Both the position numbers and the translations under genes were made by a program. From Cellulomonas triticagri (GTDB lineage: Bacteria; Actinomycetota; Actinomycetes; Actinomycetales; Cellulomonadaceae), in assembly GCF_003696205.1 (NCBI RefSeq), contig NZ_RFFI01000016.1:1-47367 (forward strand): a DNA stretch of 47,367 bases. Reading direction: 5' to 3'. The notes under the pieces are model-generated. The model searched no databases, was not told where the DNA came from, and worked only from the letters and a program-made list of their open reading frames with translations. Below, piece after piece: positions 13,686 through 22,188 of the stretch; position 1 is the stretch's first letter; every line of letters starts with the position of its first letter.

Positions 13686-15548
13686 ATGCGACGCACGCGC
13701 GCCGTCCGGGGCGTCGCCGTCCTCGTCGTCCTCGTGCTCGCGCTCGCCGGGCTGGCCGGGGCGGTCGGTGCGCTGAGCGCGGGGGCCGCGACCGCGCCCG
13801 ATGCGCCCGCGGCAGTGGTCGACGACCCCGCGGTCGAGGCCCCGGAGGCTCCGGCGGCGACGCCCGCGCCCACGCCGTCGCCCTCGTCGAGCCCGGCCCC
13901 GTCGCCCGGCCCGACCGTCGCCCCCACGCCCCGGCCCACCGGGCAACCGGAGCCCGAGCCGGTCCCGACGTCCCCCGCGACACCCGAGCCGACCCCGACG
14001 CCCAGCACGGAGCCCTCCCCGTCGCCGAGCCCGACGGTCGTGACGCCGCCGCAGGACGACGCCGGCTCGACCACCCGTCGGTTCTTCACCCCGCCTGCGG
14101 TGACCACCACGACCACGCCCTGGGGGCAGCTGCTGGGCGCCCTCGCGGTGGTCGTGGCGGGCGCCGTCGCGGTGGTCGCGATCGCGACCCGCCGGTCCCG
14201 GACCGCTGCGGCGACCGCGGCCGCCGCTCCCGACGAGGACGACGCGCCCACGGCCCCGCTCACCGCCCCGGCCTCCCCCGCGGACGTGCTGCGTCTGCTC
14301 GTCGCGGCGGGCGAGGCGATGGTCGACGCCGGGCACACCGTCTCGTCGGTCGCCGACGAGCTGGAGGAGATCGCGACCGCGCACGGGCTCACCGGCACGG
14401 AGACGGTGGTGCTGCCGACCGCGCTGCTGGTGTCCGTGCCGGACGGGTCGGGCGTCGCGACGGCGGTCGTGTCGGCGGGGCGCCGCCCGCTGCTGCTGCA
14501 CCAGGTGGACGACCTCACCGACGTCCTGCGCGACGCGACGTCCGGCACGCACCCGCCCGCCGCGGTGCGGGCGCGGATCGCGTTCCTGCGGGCGGCGACG
14601 CCGCCGTTCGGGGCGCTGGCCCGCCTCGGCGGCTACCTGATGCTGTCGGTCGGCCTGGCGGCGCTGCTGGGCGGCACGTGGGTGGACCTGCTGGTCGCGG
14701 GCGGGCTGGGGCTGGCGGTCGGGGCGGTGCAGCTCGTGGTCGCGCCGACGTCGGGCAACCTCGAGGTGGTGCTGACGGTCGCGACGGCGTTCGCCGTGTC
14801 GGCGGTGGTGCTGCTGCTGGGCCGGGTCGTCCCGGAGCTGGGGGTGCTGCCGTCGCTGGTGGCGCCGTTGGTGCTGTTCCTGCCCGGCGGTCTGCTGACC
14901 ACCGGGGTGATCGAGCTCGCGACCGGGCAGATGCTGTCCGGGGCCGGCCGGGTCGCAGCCGGGACGATGCAGCTCGCCCTGCTCGCGGGCGGGATCGTGG
15001 GCGCGGCCGCGCTGGTCGGCGTGCCCGCGGTGGACCTGGACGCGCAAAGCACGGCCCTGGGACCGGTGACGCCGTGGCTGGGGGTGGCGCTGTTCGGCGC
15101 GGGCACGGTGGTGTTCCGGTGCGGGCGGCCGCGCACGATCGGCTGGGTGGTGCTGGTGCTGGCCGTGGCGTACGGGGCGCAGGTCCTCGGCGACGCCCTG
15201 TTCGGCGGGGTGCTGTCCGCGCTGGTCGGTGCGCTGGCGATGACGCCGGTGGCCCTGGCGGTCGCGCGGTTCCCGTCGGGTCCGTCGCCGCTGGTGTCGT
15301 TCCTGCCCGCGTTCTGGCTGCTGGTGCCCGGTGCGCTGGGTCTGGTCGGGGTGACGAGCCTGCTGGAGGGCGACTCCGGCGGGCTGTCCACGCTGGTCAC
15401 CACGGCGGCGACCATGGTCGCCATCGCGCTGGGCGTGGTGGTCGGGCTGGCCGCGGCGCGCTCGCTGCCGGGTCGGGTGCGTCTCCGGCGAACCGGCGTC
15501 CCGGCAGCTCTCGCACCGGACCTCGCCGACGGGAGCGGAATGGTGTGA
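13686..15548 (+). CDS. threonine/serine exporter, ThrE family, with Pro-rich extension
   Basis: 620 aa. Order: signal-anchor helix (about 8-35); a Pro/Ser/Thr/Glu-rich low-complexity region of about 90 residues, probably outside the membrane; a helix near 148-168; a ThrE N-domain with VLRLLVAAGEAMVDAGHTVSSVADELEEIA; then about ten membrane helices. The last section is a ThrE_2-like half with SPLVSFLPAFWLLVPGALGL. Corynebacterium ThrE exports L-threonine and L-serine by proton antiport, and fused two-part forms are usual in actinobacteria. The long Pro-rich segment is variable in the family. Start ATG 13686 has a strong Shine-Dalgarno. Confidence 0.85.
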   Translation: MRRTRAVRGVAVLVVLVLALAGLAGAVGALSAGAATAPDAPAAVVDDPAVEAPEAPAATPAPTPSPSSSPAPSPGPTVAPTPRPTGQPEPEPVPTSPATPEPTPTPSTEPSPSPSPTVVTPPQDDAGSTTRRFFTPPAVTTTTTPWGQLLGALAVVVAGAVAVVAIATRRSRTAAATAAAAPDEDDAPTAPLTAPASPADVLRLLVAAGEAMVDAGHTVSSVADELEEIATAHGLTGTETVVLPTALLVSVPDGSGVATAVVSAGRRPLLLHQVDDLTDVLRDATSGTHPPAAVRARIAFLRAATPPFGALARLGGYLMLSVGLAALLGGTWVDLLVAGGLGLAVGAVQLVVAPTSGNLEVVLTVATAFAVSAVVLLLGRVVPELGVLPSLVAPLVLFLPGGLLTTGVIELATGQMLSGAGRVAAGTMQLALLAGGIVGAAALVGVPAVDLDAQSTALGPVTPWLGVALFGAGTVVFRCGRPRTIGWVVLVLAVAYGAQVLGDALFGGVLSALVGALAMTPVALAVARFPSGPSPLVSFLPAFWLLVPGALGLVGVTSLLEGDSGGLSTLVTTAATMVAIALGVVVGLAAARSLPGRVRLRRTGVPAALAPDLADGSGMV

Positions 15549-15602
15549 GACCGAGCAAGGCCCCCGGGCGGCGGCTGGAGTTCTCCCGCCGCTCGAGGCA
15601 CC

Positions 15603-15623
15603 GCGTAGGCGCAGCACCTACGC
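15603..15623. promoter_or_regulatory. inverted repeat GCGTAGG-N7-CCTACGC
   Basis: Perfect 7-bp arms midway between the exporter stop and the ATPase gene. It may be a weak terminator for the exporter or an operator for the ATPase gene; nothing further supports either. Confidence 0.35.
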
Positions 15624-15693
15624 AGTTCCCGGTGACATCACCCGACTGGCCGAACTAGGTGCAGACTCACCCTTCGTGCGCCGGTGGCGGCCA

Positions 15694-15699
15694 TACCCT
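15694..15699 (+). promoter_or_regulatory. -10 box TACCCT, leaderless start of the ATPase gene
   Basis: TACCCT is followed by 7 nt and GTG 15707; this moves the start 16 codons inside the longest frame. Confidence 0.5.
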
Positions 15700-15706
15700 G
15701 CCCGAC

Positions 15707-18244
15707 GTGAGCAAGCACCCGGGGGGCAGCGCCGAGTCGATAGCCGCGCACATCCAGAAGCTGATCGTCGACGACAACCTCACTGCGGCCCAGGCGGTTG
15801 CGATCGCCGCGCCCGCACCACCGCTGCCGACGTCGACACGCCGACCTGGCCGGGTCGACACCATCGAAATCAGCGGAGTCCGGGGGTTCGGACCGCCGCA
15901 GACCCTCCGCCTCTCCACTGGTCTCACGATCCTGCACGCCGCGAACGGCGTGGGGAAGACGTCGTTCTGCGACGCCCTCGAGCTCGTCACCCTGGGAGCG
16001 ACCAGCACGTCGGCTCAGCACCCCGACGCGAGCGCCGAGACCCGCGACAGCGTGATCATCCCCCACCGGAACCAGGCGGGCGCGATCCCGTTCCCACCAC
16101 GCGTCCTCGTCCGGTGGGGAGTCGTGGATGCCACTGGGAGCTCGTGGACCGGGACCTTCGGCAGACCCGCTGACGACCCTCCACCGATCGCGGTGCTGCC
16201 ACGACGACGACTGCGCGACGTCATCGGCGCCAAGCAGACCGAACGCCTGGAACGCCTCGGCACCAGCCTCGGACTCAGTGAAGCGGTCGCCACGTGGCAA
16301 CAGGCCGCGAAGCTCGTGCGAGGTCTCGCCGCGATCCCCGAAGCGCCGAATCAGGACGTCGCTGCGCTCGCAAGAGCTGTTCAGGACGCGCCGACGCCCT
16401 GGCACCATCGGGAAAGAGCCGCAGTGTCAGCGGCAGTTCGGGCCGCCGCTCGAGACAGAGTGAGCGCCGCACCCGAGCGGCCCGATCGGGTCCCTCCTCG
16501 TGTCAGTGCGCCCGTCCCTCTGGCGGCGCTGCACGACGCGCGCACCGCGCTCGACCACCTCGAGTCATCGGGCGATGACGTCGACAGCCCCGATGGGCAG
16601 GAGCTCCCGGTGGCCCTGATCGAGGCACTGGACGGTGCGGTCGAGCACTCACCGGTCGGTGGCGTGTGCCCGCTCTGCGACGACGGCAGACTCACGGCGG
16701 AACGGGTGTCGGAGCTCCGAGAGATGATCATGCGGGCGCAGGCACGGGTCGAGAGGGAATCGCGACGCGGCGACCTGGCCGAGGCATTGCTTCGACTGGT
16801 CGCTGAGTCCGAGCCATGGATTCCCCCTGCTCACTCGGCGCACCAGGCCCCCGACGGCCCCGAACGAGAGTGGGGCGACACCCTGGAGGCGCTCCAGAGG
16901 CTCGTCGAGCGGCGCCGTGCAACTGTAGCCACCATCCGGCTCGACGACACCGTCGATCTGCGCACGATCCTCGGCCAGCTCTCTGCGTTGGACACGGACA
17001 TCGCCACCCATGCACGCCGCCTCAGCGAGGCCCGCGACGCCGCACTGGAGCGGGCGGCCCGAGCACGGGAACGGTCAGAGATCCGGGCGTCGGAGGTCGA
17101 CGGGCTTCTCGCCGCGGCGGTGGACCACGTCATCGCGGTCGCACGAGCTGACGCACTGCGCGGACAGCTGGCGGAAGCAGCGACCGAGCTCGGAGCACAT
17201 GCCCGACGAGTGGTCGATGACCGTATCGCCGGACTCGCGGGGCCGATCAACGCATGGCTGCGGGTCCTTCGTCCAGCCGGGACCCCCGAGATCACCGTTG
17301 AGTGCACCCGGACGTCCGGCCGACCGGGGATCCGGTTCAAGATCGCCGACAGCTCCCCCGATGGGCAACCCCGACCGGACGCCCTGGGGCGCTTCTCGGA
17401 CTCCCAGCTCGACATGCTCGGGTTGGCCGTGCAGATGGCCCGCCTGGACCGCGAGATGCCCGGCTCCGCGCTGGTGCTGGACGACCCGACAGACATGCTC
17501 GACGCGGACACGCTCGCTCAGTTCGCGCGGGGCGGTATCCCTCGGATGCTGGCCGGGGGCGATGACGCTCCGCCCCGACAGGTCGTGGTCGTCACCCACT
17601 GCCGCAGCTTCGTCCAGCAGCTCTGGAGCGTCAGCGCGGAGCACCGCACGATGCACACGGTTCAGGACTACATCGAGCAGCAGGTCGACGCGGACGATCG
17701 CTTCGCGGTCTTCTCGCCCCGCACGTCGCTCGGGATCTTCACCAAGGCCGACTCCTTCTACCGCGAGAACGTCGAGCGCGCGTCCGGCCTGCTCTGGTTC
17801 CGCAGCGCGTTCGGGAACCAGGTGCGCGGGGTGCTCGAGATGTGCGCCGCCGAGCTCGTCACCGTACTCGGGGTCGATCACGAGAAGCGGTTCACTGCCC
17901 AGTCGATCACGCTCGCCCAGAAGATGGCCGAGCTCAGCAGGGAGTTCGGGGAGCGAGTCGCGGTCGTCGACCGCTGCGGCTCACGTGCCGAGCACGGTCC
18001 CGGCGAACCTGACCGGCGGTTGCTCGCCGGCATCCTCACCCACTGGGGCAGCTACTGGCTGAACCAGAGCAGCCACGCAGACGTCGTCCTCCCGGGGATG
18101 GAGCACATCCGGGAGTTCCACGTCCAGATCGGTCGGCTGGCGCGCGCGCTGAGCGGAGACGAGCGGGTCGCGCGAGACGAGTGGGCGACCAGCTCGCGGA
18201 TGGCCCTGGCTCTGCGGACCTGTCCGCGATGCCCGCCGTCCTGA
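15707..18244 (+). CDS. SMC/Rad50-like AAA ATPase, stand-alone
   Basis: 845 aa. An N-terminal helical segment (1-48) is followed by strand DTIEISGVRGFGPPQTL and Walker A AANGVGKTS (about 79-86). A helical arm contains CPLC at 321-324, placed like a Rad50 zinc hook, with a second arm of Arg/Glu/Ala coiled coil (about 335-510). The distal ATPase half has signature GRFSDSQLDML (561-571), Walker B SALVLDDP (587-594) and H-loop VVTHCRS. Beyond it is a further domain of about 170 residues (660-830) with WFRSAFGNQVRGVLE and LNQSSHADVVLP. Such free-standing ATPases act in DNA repair or anti-phage defence; neither is proven here. It has no partner nuclease gene alongside, and its codon use is less GC-biased than its neighbours', suggesting acquisition. 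Confidence 0.8.
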   Translation: MSKHPGGSAESIAAHIQKLIVDDNLTAAQAVAIAAPAPPLPTSTRRPGRVDTIEISGVRGFGPPQTLRLSTGLTILHAANGVGKTSFCDALELVTLGATSTSAQHPDASAETRDSVIIPHRNQAGAIPFPPRVLVRWGVVDATGSSWTGTFGRPADDPPPIAVLPRRRLRDVIGAKQTERLERLGTSLGLSEAVATWQQAAKLVRGLAAIPEAPNQDVAALARAVQDAPTPWHHRERAAVSAAVRAAARDRVSAAPERPDRVPPRVSAPVPLAALHDARTALDHLESSGDDVDSPDGQELPVALIEALDGAVEHSPVGGVCPLCDDGRLTAERVSELREMIMRAQARVERESRRGDLAEALLRLVAESEPWIPPAHSAHQAPDGPEREWGDTLEALQRLVERRRATVATIRLDDTVDLRTILGQLSALDTDIATHARRLSEARDAALERAARARERSEIRASEVDGLLAAAVDHVIAVARADALRGQLAEAATELGAHARRVVDDRIAGLAGPINAWLRVLRPAGTPEITVECTRTSGRPGIRFKIADSSPDGQPRPDALGRFSDSQLDMLGLAVQMARLDREMPGSALVLDDPTDMLDADTLAQFARGGIPRMLAGGDDAPPRQVVVVTHCRSFVQQLWSVSAEHRTMHTVQDYIEQQVDADDRFAVFSPRTSLGIFTKADSFYRENVERASGLLWFRSAFGNQVRGVLEMCAAELVTVLGVDHEKRFTAQSITLAQKMAELSREFGERVAVVDRCGSRAEHGPGEPDRRLLAGILTHWGSYWLNQSSHADVVLPGMEHIREFHVQIGRLARALSGDERVARDEWATSSRMALALRTCPRCPPS

Positions 18245-18250
18245 GGCCGC

Positions 18251-18982
18251 TCAGGACGCGGCGGCGGGCCAGCCCTCGCTCGGCGCGCCGACCACGGCGA
18301 CCTCGCACCGCCGGTCCTCGAACAGCCGCACGATGCTCACGGACGCGGGCGCGACCCGCAGCTGGCTCCACGACCCGGGCTGCGCGCCCATGGTCCGGCC
18401 GATCGCGGCGCGGATCGCCACGGCGTGCGACACGACGACCACGGTCCGGTCGGTGCCCGCCGCGAGCAGGGCGTCGAGCCCGGCGCCGATGCGCTCCCCC
18501 ACGTCCGCGATGGACTCGCCGCCGTCGGGCCGCACGTCGGCGCGGGTGTGCCAGGGCTCCAGGCGCCCGGGCCAGCGCTCCTCGATCTCGACCGCGGTGA
18601 GCCCCTGCCAGGCGCCGAAGTCGGCCTCCTGGAAGGCGGCGTCGACGCGCGGGACCAGGCCGAGGCGGTCGCCGATGATGCCCGCGGTCTCCTGCGTGCG
18701 GACCATCGGCGACGCGACGAGCTCCGTGGGGAACGGGATGTCGCCCCACAGGTCGTGGCCGACCCGGCGGACGAGCTCCGCGGCGGCCGCCGCCTGCCCG
18801 CGCCCGCGCCCGGTGAGGGACGGGCCGGGCTCGGACGAGCCGGAGTAGCCGCGCGAGAGCGTCATCTCGGTCTCGCCGTGGCGGACCAGGATGACGGTGA
18901 CGGGCTGGGCGTCGTCGAACCGGACGGCCGCGCCCGAGGGGCGGTGCCGCGGTGCGGGAGCCACCGGCCCGTCGGCGGCCAT
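18251..18982 (-). CDS. histidine phosphatase (phosphoglycerate-mutase-like)
   Basis: 243 aa. The phosphohistidine motif LVRHGETEMT, the second catalytic region FQEADFGAWQGLT and VVSHAVAIRAAIGR place it in branch 1 of the histidine phosphatase superfamily. In mycobacteria the gene after the Nif3 and zinc-ribbon genes encodes an RNase HI-acid phosphatase fusion; here only about 30 residues precede the phosphatase, so the RNase HI domain is absent. ATG 18982 overlaps the upstream stop (ATGA). The substrate is unknown. Confidence 0.88.
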   Translation of the reverse strand: MAADGPVAPAPRHRPSGAAVRFDDAQPVTVILVRHGETEMTLSRGYSGSSEPGPSLTGRGRGQAAAAAELVRRVGHDLWGDIPFPTELVASPMVRTQETAGIIGDRLGLVPRVDAAFQEADFGAWQGLTAVEIEERWPGRLEPWHTRADVRPDGGESIADVGERIGAGLDALLAAGTDRTVVVVSHAVAIRAAIGRTMGAQPGSWSQLRVAPASVSIVRLFEDRRCEVAVVGAPSEGWPAAAS

Positions 18983-19722
18983 CAGAACGCGTCCTCGCCG
19001 CGCACCAGGATCCGGCCGGAGTCCTCGCAGAACACGATCTGGTCGGCGGGCGTCGCCTTGATCTGCGCGAGCTCCGTCGGCGGGACCGGCATGCCGCTGC
19101 CCCCGGAGCGGCCGTGCCGCAGCGCGGCGACCGCGACGCCGCCGAACCGCGCGCGCAGCTTGTCGTACAGCGCGATCAGGGTGGCGTCGAGCGGCGCGGC
19201 GGTGGCGTCGCGCTGGGTGCGGACCTGCTCGGCCTCGCGGTCGATGACGACGTACTCGGCGTCCCGCTCGGCCTCGATGCCCGCACGCTCGTTCAGCAGG
19301 GCGGCGTGCGCGGTGGTGAGCTCGGTGAGGGTGCCGTCGTGCGCCTCCAGGCGCTCCATGACCTCGAGCTCGACGTCCTCCAGGTCGCCCTGGCGCTTCG
19401 CGAGGGAGACGAGCTCGCTCTGCAGCGCCTGCAGGTCCTTCGCGGAGCCCTGCCCGGAGTCGAGGCGGGACTGGTCGCGGGCGGCGCGGTCGCGGACCTG
19501 CTGCACGTCGGACTCGGCCTTCGCGAGCTCCCGGCGCAGGTCCCCCACGGCGGTGCGGGACGCGGCGACGGCGGTGTCCAGGTCGGCGATCCGCCCGTCG
19601 AGCTCGGCGATCCGCGCGTGCTGCGGCAGCGAGGTGCGGCGGTGCGAGAGCTGGTCGAGCTTGGTGTCGAGGCCCTGGAGGTCGAGCAGCCGCTGCTGGT
19701 CCTGCGGGGTGGCCTGGGTCAC
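18982..19722 (-). CDS. CT398-like coiled-coil/zinc-ribbon protein with degenerate ribbon
   Basis: 246 aa. The first 160 residues form a long antiparallel coiled coil (QDQQRLLDLQGLDTKLDQL onward). The C-terminal part normally carries two C-x-x-C knuckles. Here the first reads HGRSGGSGM and the second FCEDSGRILVR, so three of four cysteines are missing although the surrounding family sequence (PPTELAQIKATPADQIVF) is kept. The relatives are of unclear function. GTG 19722 overlaps the Nif3 stop by 4 nt, and its own stop overlaps the phosphatase start, giving a tightly coupled operon. Confidence 0.85.
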   Translation of the reverse strand: MTQATPQDQQRLLDLQGLDTKLDQLSHRRTSLPQHARIAELDGRIADLDTAVAASRTAVGDLRRELAKAESDVQQVRDRAARDQSRLDSGQGSAKDLQALQSELVSLAKRQGDLEDVELEVMERLEAHDGTLTELTTAHAALLNERAGIEAERDAEYVVIDREAEQVRTQRDATAAPLDATLIALYDKLRARFGGVAVAALRHGRSGGSGMPVPPTELAQIKATPADQIVFCEDSGRILVRGEDAF

Positions 19723-20966
19723 TGGGGGTGTCCTTCCGACGGTGCGGTGCGGGGTGCCGACGGCACCCGACCTGTCCACGGGTCCGTGCGCAGGGTGCTG
19801 ACGCGGGTCTCCACCGTAGTGCCGCCGGGAGCACCCGACGACGCCCCGCCGGCGAGCGCCGCGAGGTCCGTGCGCAGGTCGCGCTCCGCGACGGCCAGCC
19901 ACGGCCACTCGGAGGCGAAGTGCGCGGCGTCGACCAGGTACGGCGGGCTCGCGTCGCCGCCCGCGCGCGCCTCGAACTCCGCGCGCTCCCGCAGCTCGGA
20001 CGCCGGGTGGTGCCGCAGGTCGGCGGTCAGGTACGCGTCGACGCCGGCGGACCGCACGGCGTCGAACAGCGAGTCGCCCGACCCGCCGACCACGGCGACG
20101 GTGCGCACGGTCGCGGTGGGCGGCCCGGCGTACCGGATGCCCTGCACGGTCTCGGGCAGCACGGCGGCGACCCGCTCGGCGAACCCGTGCAGGGTCGTCG
20201 GCTCGGGCAGCGTGCCGATCCGGCCGGTGCCGGTGGCGGCGTCCCAGCGGGCGAGCTCCAGCACGTCGAACGCGGGCTCCTCGTACGGGTGTGCGGCACG
20301 CATCGCGGCGACCACGGCGGACCGCCGGGAGCGGGGCGCGACCATCTCGACCCGGGCCTCGACCACGCGCGCCGCCTCGCCGACGCTGCCCACCGCGGGG
20401 CTCGCCCCGGGGCCGGGCGTGAAGGTGCCCTCGCCGGTCGAGGTCCAGGCGCACCGGGTGTACTCCCCCAGCGCGCCGGCCCCGGCGGCGGCGAGCGCGT
20501 CGACCAGCCGCTCGGCGTCGCCCGCGGGGACGAACACGACGTGCTTGTCCAGCGCCGCCGCGGGCGCCGGGACGAGGGGGCGCAGGTCGGTCAGCCCGAC
20601 CAGCCGCGCCAGGGCCTCCGCGACGCCGCCGTCGGCCGCGTCGGCGTTGGTGTGCGCGGTGTACAGGGCGACGCCCGCGCGGACGAGCCGGTGCAGCAGT
20701 GCGCCCTTGGCGTCGGTCGCCGCGACCGAGTGCACGCCGCGCAGCAGCAGCGGGTGGTGCACGACCAGCAGGTCCGCGCCCCACGCGATCGCCTCGTCCA
20801 CGACGTCCGCGACGGGGTCGACGGCGAGCAGCACCCGCCGGACCGGCTGGGCGGGGTCACCCGTGACGAGGCCCACGCGGTCCCACTGCTCCGCCGTCGC
20901 GGGCGGGTACCGCCGCTCCAGCAGGCGGACCACGTCGGCGAGGGTCGGGGCTGTGCTGGCGCTCAC
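19719..20966 (-). CDS. Nif3-like dinuclear metal centre protein
   Basis: 415 aa. Conserved metal-site segments: NxD-type start EQWDRVGLVTG, LLVVHHPLLLRG, the ALYTAHTNADAADGG block, and near the C-terminus LVDAAHFASEWPWL. It contains the inserted PII-like domain (about 140-250) with AAHPYEEPAFDVLEL, as in the longer bacterial homologues. These proteins form hexameric toroids; some have GTP cyclohydrolase I type 2-like annotation without proof. GTG 20966 is 7 nt after a TAGGTT box. First gene of the operon with the zinc-ribbon and phosphatase genes. Confidence 0.92.
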   Translation of the reverse strand: MSASTAPTLADVVRLLERRYPPATAEQWDRVGLVTGDPAQPVRRVLLAVDPVADVVDEAIAWGADLLVVHHPLLLRGVHSVAATDAKGALLHRLVRAGVALYTAHTNADAADGGVAEALARLVGLTDLRPLVPAPAAALDKHVVFVPAGDAERLVDALAAAGAGALGEYTRCAWTSTGEGTFTPGPGASPAVGSVGEAARVVEARVEMVAPRSRRSAVVAAMRAAHPYEEPAFDVLELARWDAATGTGRIGTLPEPTTLHGFAERVAAVLPETVQGIRYAGPPTATVRTVAVVGGSGDSLFDAVRSAGVDAYLTADLRHHPASELRERAEFEARAGGDASPPYLVDAAHFASEWPWLAVAERDLRTDLAALAGGASSGAPGGTTVETRVSTLRTDPWTGRVPSAPRTAPSEGHPQ

Positions 20967-20973
20967 GCCCCCG

Positions 20974-20979
20974 AACCTA
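20974..20979 (-). promoter_or_regulatory. -10 box TAGGTT, leaderless start of the Nif3 operon
   Basis: Minus-strand TAGGTT with a 7-nt gap to GTG 20966. Confidence 0.55.
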
Positions 20980-20995
20980 CCCGGCCCCGCGCCGC

Positions 20996-22045
20996 TCAGG
21001 GCAGCAGCATCGACTTCACGGCCCGGCGCTCGTCCATGGCGGCGTACGCCTCGGCGACGTCGTCCAACCGCAGCACCAGGTCGAACACCGCACCCGGGCG
21101 GATCGTCCCGGCGTAGACCTCGGCGGCGAGGTCCGCGATGTACCCGCGCACCGGCGCCATGCCGCCCCGCACGCCCACGTTCGTGTCGAACATCTGCCGG
21201 ACGGGGAGCTCCGGCCCGCCGGCGGGCACGCCCACGAAGCCCACCTGACCACCGGGGCGCGCGGTGTCCAGCGCCTGCTGCATCGACTCCTTCGTGCCCA
21301 CGCACTCCAGCACCGCGTCCGCGCCGACCCCGCCGAGCAGGTCCCGGACCGCCGCCGCGCCCTCGTCGCCGCGCTGCTCCACCACGTCGGTGGCGCCGAA
21401 CTCGCGGGCGAGCGCCTGCCGGGACGCGTGCCGGGAGAACGCGATCACGCGCTCGGCACCGAGCCGCCGGGCCGCGAGCACGCCGCACAGCCCCACCGCG
21501 CCGTCGCCGACCACCGCGACCGTCGACCCGGGCACCACGCCCGCGGACACCGCCGCGTGGTGACCGGTCCCCATCACGTCCGTGAGCGTCAGCACGCTCG
21601 GCAGCAGGTCCGCGTCCGGGGCGTCCGGCATCGCCACCAGCGTCCCGTCCGCGAGCGGGACGCGCACGTACTCGCCCTGCCCCGCGTCGGTCGCCACGCC
21701 CTCGGCGTCCTGGCCGCCCCAGCCGCTGCCGTGCTCGCACGACGTGAACCAGCCCGCGCGGCAGTGCACGCACGTCCCGTCGGACACCGTGAACGGCGCC
21801 ACCACGAACTGGCCGGGCCGCAGCGTCCGCACGTCCGCGCCGACCTCCTCGACCACGCCCACGAACTCGTGGCCGATGCGCCGCGGGTGCGGCGTCGGCC
21901 GCACGCCCCGGTACGGCCACAGGTCCGAGCCGCACACGCAGGACGCCACGACGCGCACCAGGGCGTCCGTGGGGCGGTGCAGCACCGGGTCGGGGACCTG
22001 CTCGAGGCGGACGTCGCGGGGGCCGTGGATCAGAGTCGCTCGCAC
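20996..22045 (-). CDS. zinc-dependent alcohol dehydrogenase family (MDR)
   Basis: 349 aa. Catalytic zinc ligands: Cys in VCGSDLWPYRG, GHEFVGVVEEVG (His-Glu) and the later TDVMGTGHHAA region. The structural zinc site is reduced to CVHCRAGWFTSCEHG, with three cysteines in a loop that usually has four. The NAD(P)-binding GDGAVGLCGVLAARRLGA and AFSRHASRQALA, which favours NADP, follow. The closing VKSMLLP is typical. Substrate unknown. GTG 22045 is leaderless with TAGGGT 6 nt upstream. Confidence 0.9.
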   Translation of the reverse strand: MRATLIHGPRDVRLEQVPDPVLHRPTDALVRVVASCVCGSDLWPYRGVRPTPHPRRIGHEFVGVVEEVGADVRTLRPGQFVVAPFTVSDGTCVHCRAGWFTSCEHGSGWGGQDAEGVATDAGQGEYVRVPLADGTLVAMPDAPDADLLPSVLTLTDVMGTGHHAAVSAGVVPGSTVAVVGDGAVGLCGVLAARRLGAERVIAFSRHASRQALAREFGATDVVEQRGDEGAAAVRDLLGGVGADAVLECVGTKESMQQALDTARPGGQVGFVGVPAGGPELPVRQMFDTNVGVRGGMAPVRGYIADLAAEVYAGTIRPGAVFDLVLRLDDVAEAYAAMDERRAVKSMLLP

Positions 22046-22051
22046 CCGGCC

Positions 22052-22057
22052 ACCCTA
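22052..22057 (-). promoter_or_regulatory. -10 box TAGGGT, leaderless start of the alcohol dehydrogenase gene
   Basis: Minus-strand TAGGGT, 6 nt before GTG 22045. Confidence 0.5.
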
Positions 22058-22175
22058 CGGCGGGGGGATGGGGAGGTCCTTTTCACGCCATGGGCGCGGG
22101 TCCACCGGGCGCCCGGGTCCGCGCGGGCCGGTGGCGGACGGCGGGGACGCGGTGGTGCGTGTCGGTGGTCGCCCG

Positions 22176-22181
22176 CACACT
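22176..22181 (+). promoter_or_regulatory. variant -10 box CACACT of the SRAP gene
   Basis: CACACT ends 7 nt before ATG 22189, the same spacing as the TAnnnT boxes, though its first base is atypical. Confidence 0.3.
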
Positions 22182-22188
22182 GGCCCCT

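Noticed and set aside
13800..14043. Pro/Ser/Thr codon repeats in the exporter gene as a DNA repeat array
   Set aside because: The repeats are irregular and follow the reading frame, so they reflect low-complexity protein sequence rather than a CRISPR or tandem-repeat locus.
15659..15706. GTG-type start at 15659 for the ATPase gene
   Set aside because: The 16 extra residues do not look conserved, and the segment contains the TACCCT box for the start at 15707.
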